In this document: in pieces, positions 62,318-64,000 of the stretch
How positions within the stretch are numbered: position 1 is the stretch's first letter
Layout: the number at the start of each line of letters is the position of its first letter
Assembly (NCBI GenBank): GCA_026874595.1
Contig: CM049311.1
Location: 6,981,676-7,045,675 of the forward strand
DNA from: Sipunculus nudus
Taxonomy: Eukaryota; Annelida; Sipuncula; Golfingiida; Sipunculidae
Length of the DNA: 64,000 nucleotides
Direction: 5' to 3'
Position numbers and translations under genes: made by a program
Notes under the pieces: generated by a model
Seen by the model: the letters and a program-made list of their open reading frames with translations, nothing else
The model's database searches: none
Told to the model about the DNA's origin: nothing

Positions 62318-62474
62318 TGGAACCCCACATTTATGACCACCTTGCGGACAAATTTTAGGTCTGTCGTATTTGTAAAATTCTAAATTAGTTATTATATATT
62401 CGGGACCGAGAAAAGTGCTCTTAATTGTGGGGGTGGTTGCAATTTCGGGGTGGTCGCAACGCGGGGTTCCACTG
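62315..62474. mobile_element. 160-bp MITE, mariner/Tc1 superfamily type (TA target)
   Basis: Left end CACTGGAACCCCAC...TGACCACC. The reverse complement of the right end is CAGTGGAACCCCGC...CGACCACC. These form terminal inverted repeats of about 26 bp with a few mismatches. The element sits exactly between TA dinucleotides, as expected for mariner/Tc1/pogo-type elements that duplicate TA. The CAGTGG start resembles pogo/Tigger ends. There is no coding capacity, so it would need a transposase supplied in trans. Confidence 0.85.
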
Positions 62475-62520
62475 TATATATATTTATATATATATATATA
62501 TATACATATAAATATATAAA
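62475..62520. repeat. Imperfect (TA)n tract right of MITE
   Basis: TA repeats with a few interruptions (TATTTATA, TACATATAAATA). Continuation of the tract the MITE inserted into. Confidence 0.95.
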
Positions 62521-63264
62521 ACTGATAATTTAAAAAAAGCCTAACAAAATTTTCTTATCTTCATCCAGTGAGATAAAAGAAATGTGTGAATTTAATTTTC
62601 TCTCAGTTTTACGTCTTTTCAAACCCATGAGAGGCCGAAGAGTGTTGAAGCCGTAAACATTAATAGAAAAATCAATGGACAATAGTCTTTATTATGTCAG
62701 GGGGCTCAAGCCAATTGTTGAATGGCCATTGAATGGTTACAGTGTTTTACCTGAGATGACTAAAATGTCACCAAGTGTCCATAGAGGTGATCTCAAAGAC
62801 TCACCTTGTCCACCCTGACACTGATTAATTCCACGCCAAATCTCGACAGAAAAACGGAATTTCCGCACATTAGAGCGAGGGATAACCGCTAGCCTGTACC
62901 TACATTAACAGCTCCCGAAACCAATCCCCCAGCATCACTATTTCTTTAAATTTACATCAACGCGCGTTAACCGATACTCCGGGTCTGACCTCAGTAAATG
63001 TCATTGTAAATTGATAGAAGAATGTAAATGCCACTTCCATTAGCCATTATATTTGTTTAATTCACTGGGATATCGGTGTAAATATAGGTTGCTGTAAAAA
63101 TTGTTTTATGGATTCACACAAATAGCAGCCATGCCCCCTGCTTCATATATACACAGCAACCCTTTCATTGTTCCTGCTTTTGTAAATGAGATAAGACAGT
63201 GAGGAAAAACTTATGAAAAGGGTAATCCCGATATCTGGCGTCAGTAAACATATGGTAATCCTTT
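62521..63264. other. AT-rich non-coding stretch
   Basis: Nothing recognised. Confidence 0.5.
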
Positions 63265-63476
63265 GATCCTTTTATAAAACTAGGCCAGAAAACGCAGACC
63301 CCACTGCACACAGGCTGTCGTTTCTGTGCATACCAAATTGTTTATAACATGTGGAGGCCCGCTAAAATAATTTAAACACATTCAACAAGGACATCTGGCC
63401 GCAAGTCAAGCAAGCTGGAGTTTTGCAAAGGGCGTTTTGCAACCAATGACCGTTCGACTTTCGCACCTATGCAGCC
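63265..63476 (+). repeat. Dispersed repeat, copy 2 (first copy 9030-9205)
   Basis: Shares the ordered landmarks AGGCTGTC, TTGTTTATA, TGTGGAGGCCCGCTAAAATAA, CATTCAACAAGGACATCTG, AATGACC and a terminal GCAGCC with 9030-9205. It is diverged and has small insertions. A plus-strand frame starting at 63437 runs out of it but is not recognisable. Confidence 0.6.
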
Positions 63477-64000
63477 TACCACCTAAGTTTAGATATTTTT
63501 TTCGTTTGACAGATTTGCACTGTTTACTATCAAAATGTAACAGGAATTTACCTCACCACCAGAGCCCTTTTGCTCCGCCCTTTGGACCTAATTATTATAA
63601 TGTGCTTCAAAACGCTCCTACACAGAAGGTCTTCTTTGCGAGAGCTGTTCACAAGACAATAATGACGTTAAAAAGGTCGCATTGACTGACGTCATCAACT
63701 TGAATCGCTGCACTTATGAATATATTGCAGTCATTGTGAACTATCTTGCATTATTTTGGATTGTTTGTCTCCTACGATTTACGTGCTTAGCAGGTAAGAC
63801 ATTATTATTCACTCAGTAGTCGGTGGAAGGGCTCATGCAACTTTTTATACTGTCTCCTTTGTATAAAAAAATATCCCGGAAAACTTGCCGACATTGGTAT
63901 TGGCACAGACTACACGTGTTCCGTTAAAGAGAGAGCTCTCCCAAATTTTGCAAATTTTATTATTGACAGGTAACTAACAGTTTACAGTAATATCAGCGCC
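63477..64000. other. Window end, nothing recognised
   Basis: An 82-codon plus-strand frame (63437-63685) has no recognisable domain and no second copy to test for constraint. Otherwise AT-rich non-coding. Confidence 0.45.

Overview
This window looks like AT-rich nuclear DNA of an invertebrate animal, most likely intergenic or intronic. I found no intact protein-coding gene, tRNA, rRNA or CRISPR array. The longest open frames are about 100-145 codons. The only ones with recognisable protein similarity belong to decayed retrotransposons. The mix of content (a Tx1/L1-type LINE, a Rex1/CR1-type LINE, imperfect GGAC/GGAT runs, and a hammerhead-ribozyme element inside a TA microsatellite) fits a lophotrochozoan, perhaps a bivalve or other mollusc. 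That taxonomic call is an inference from repeat style, not from a marker gene.

Layout. (1) 1-19.6 kb is an old direct tandem array of four diverged units, starting near 91, 4900, 13815 and 18130. The basic length is about 4.3-4.8 kb. Unit 2 is enlarged to about 8.9 kb by insertions, including a minus-strand Tx1/L1-type LINE (about 11635-13430). An exact 90-bp direct repeat (1-90 and 2039-2128) sits on top of this old array and must be much younger. (2) 19.6-43.7 kb is mostly featureless AT-rich DNA. It holds a 5'-truncated plus-strand Rex1-like LINE with a (TTATC)n tail (26155-27330), CA/TA microsatellites near 29.8 and 30.3 kb, a faint possible coding relic near 23.6-24.0 kb, and a diverged direct-repeat pair (38.56 and 40.66 kb). 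(3) 43.7-58.4 kb is a tandem segmental duplication in the order A1-B1-A2-[4.6-kb unmatched block]-B2, with unit length about 4.57 kb. (4) 58.4-64 kb is unique AT-rich DNA with a 160-bp terminal-inverted-repeat MITE inside a TA tract (62315-62474) and a dispersed repeat (63265-63476) shared with 9030-9205.

The most interesting object is at 56515-56669 in B2. A roughly 155-bp segment lies between two (TA)n tracts and contains a near-canonical type I hammerhead ribozyme: core CTGATGA...GAAA, a perfect 6-bp stem I, a short stem III and a GUU cleavage triplet. The paralogous position in B1 (46956-47003) is a plain CA/TA/TG microsatellite, so an unoccupied site is visible in the same window. This fits a Penelope-like-element or retrozyme-type mobile ribozyme that inserts into TA repeats.
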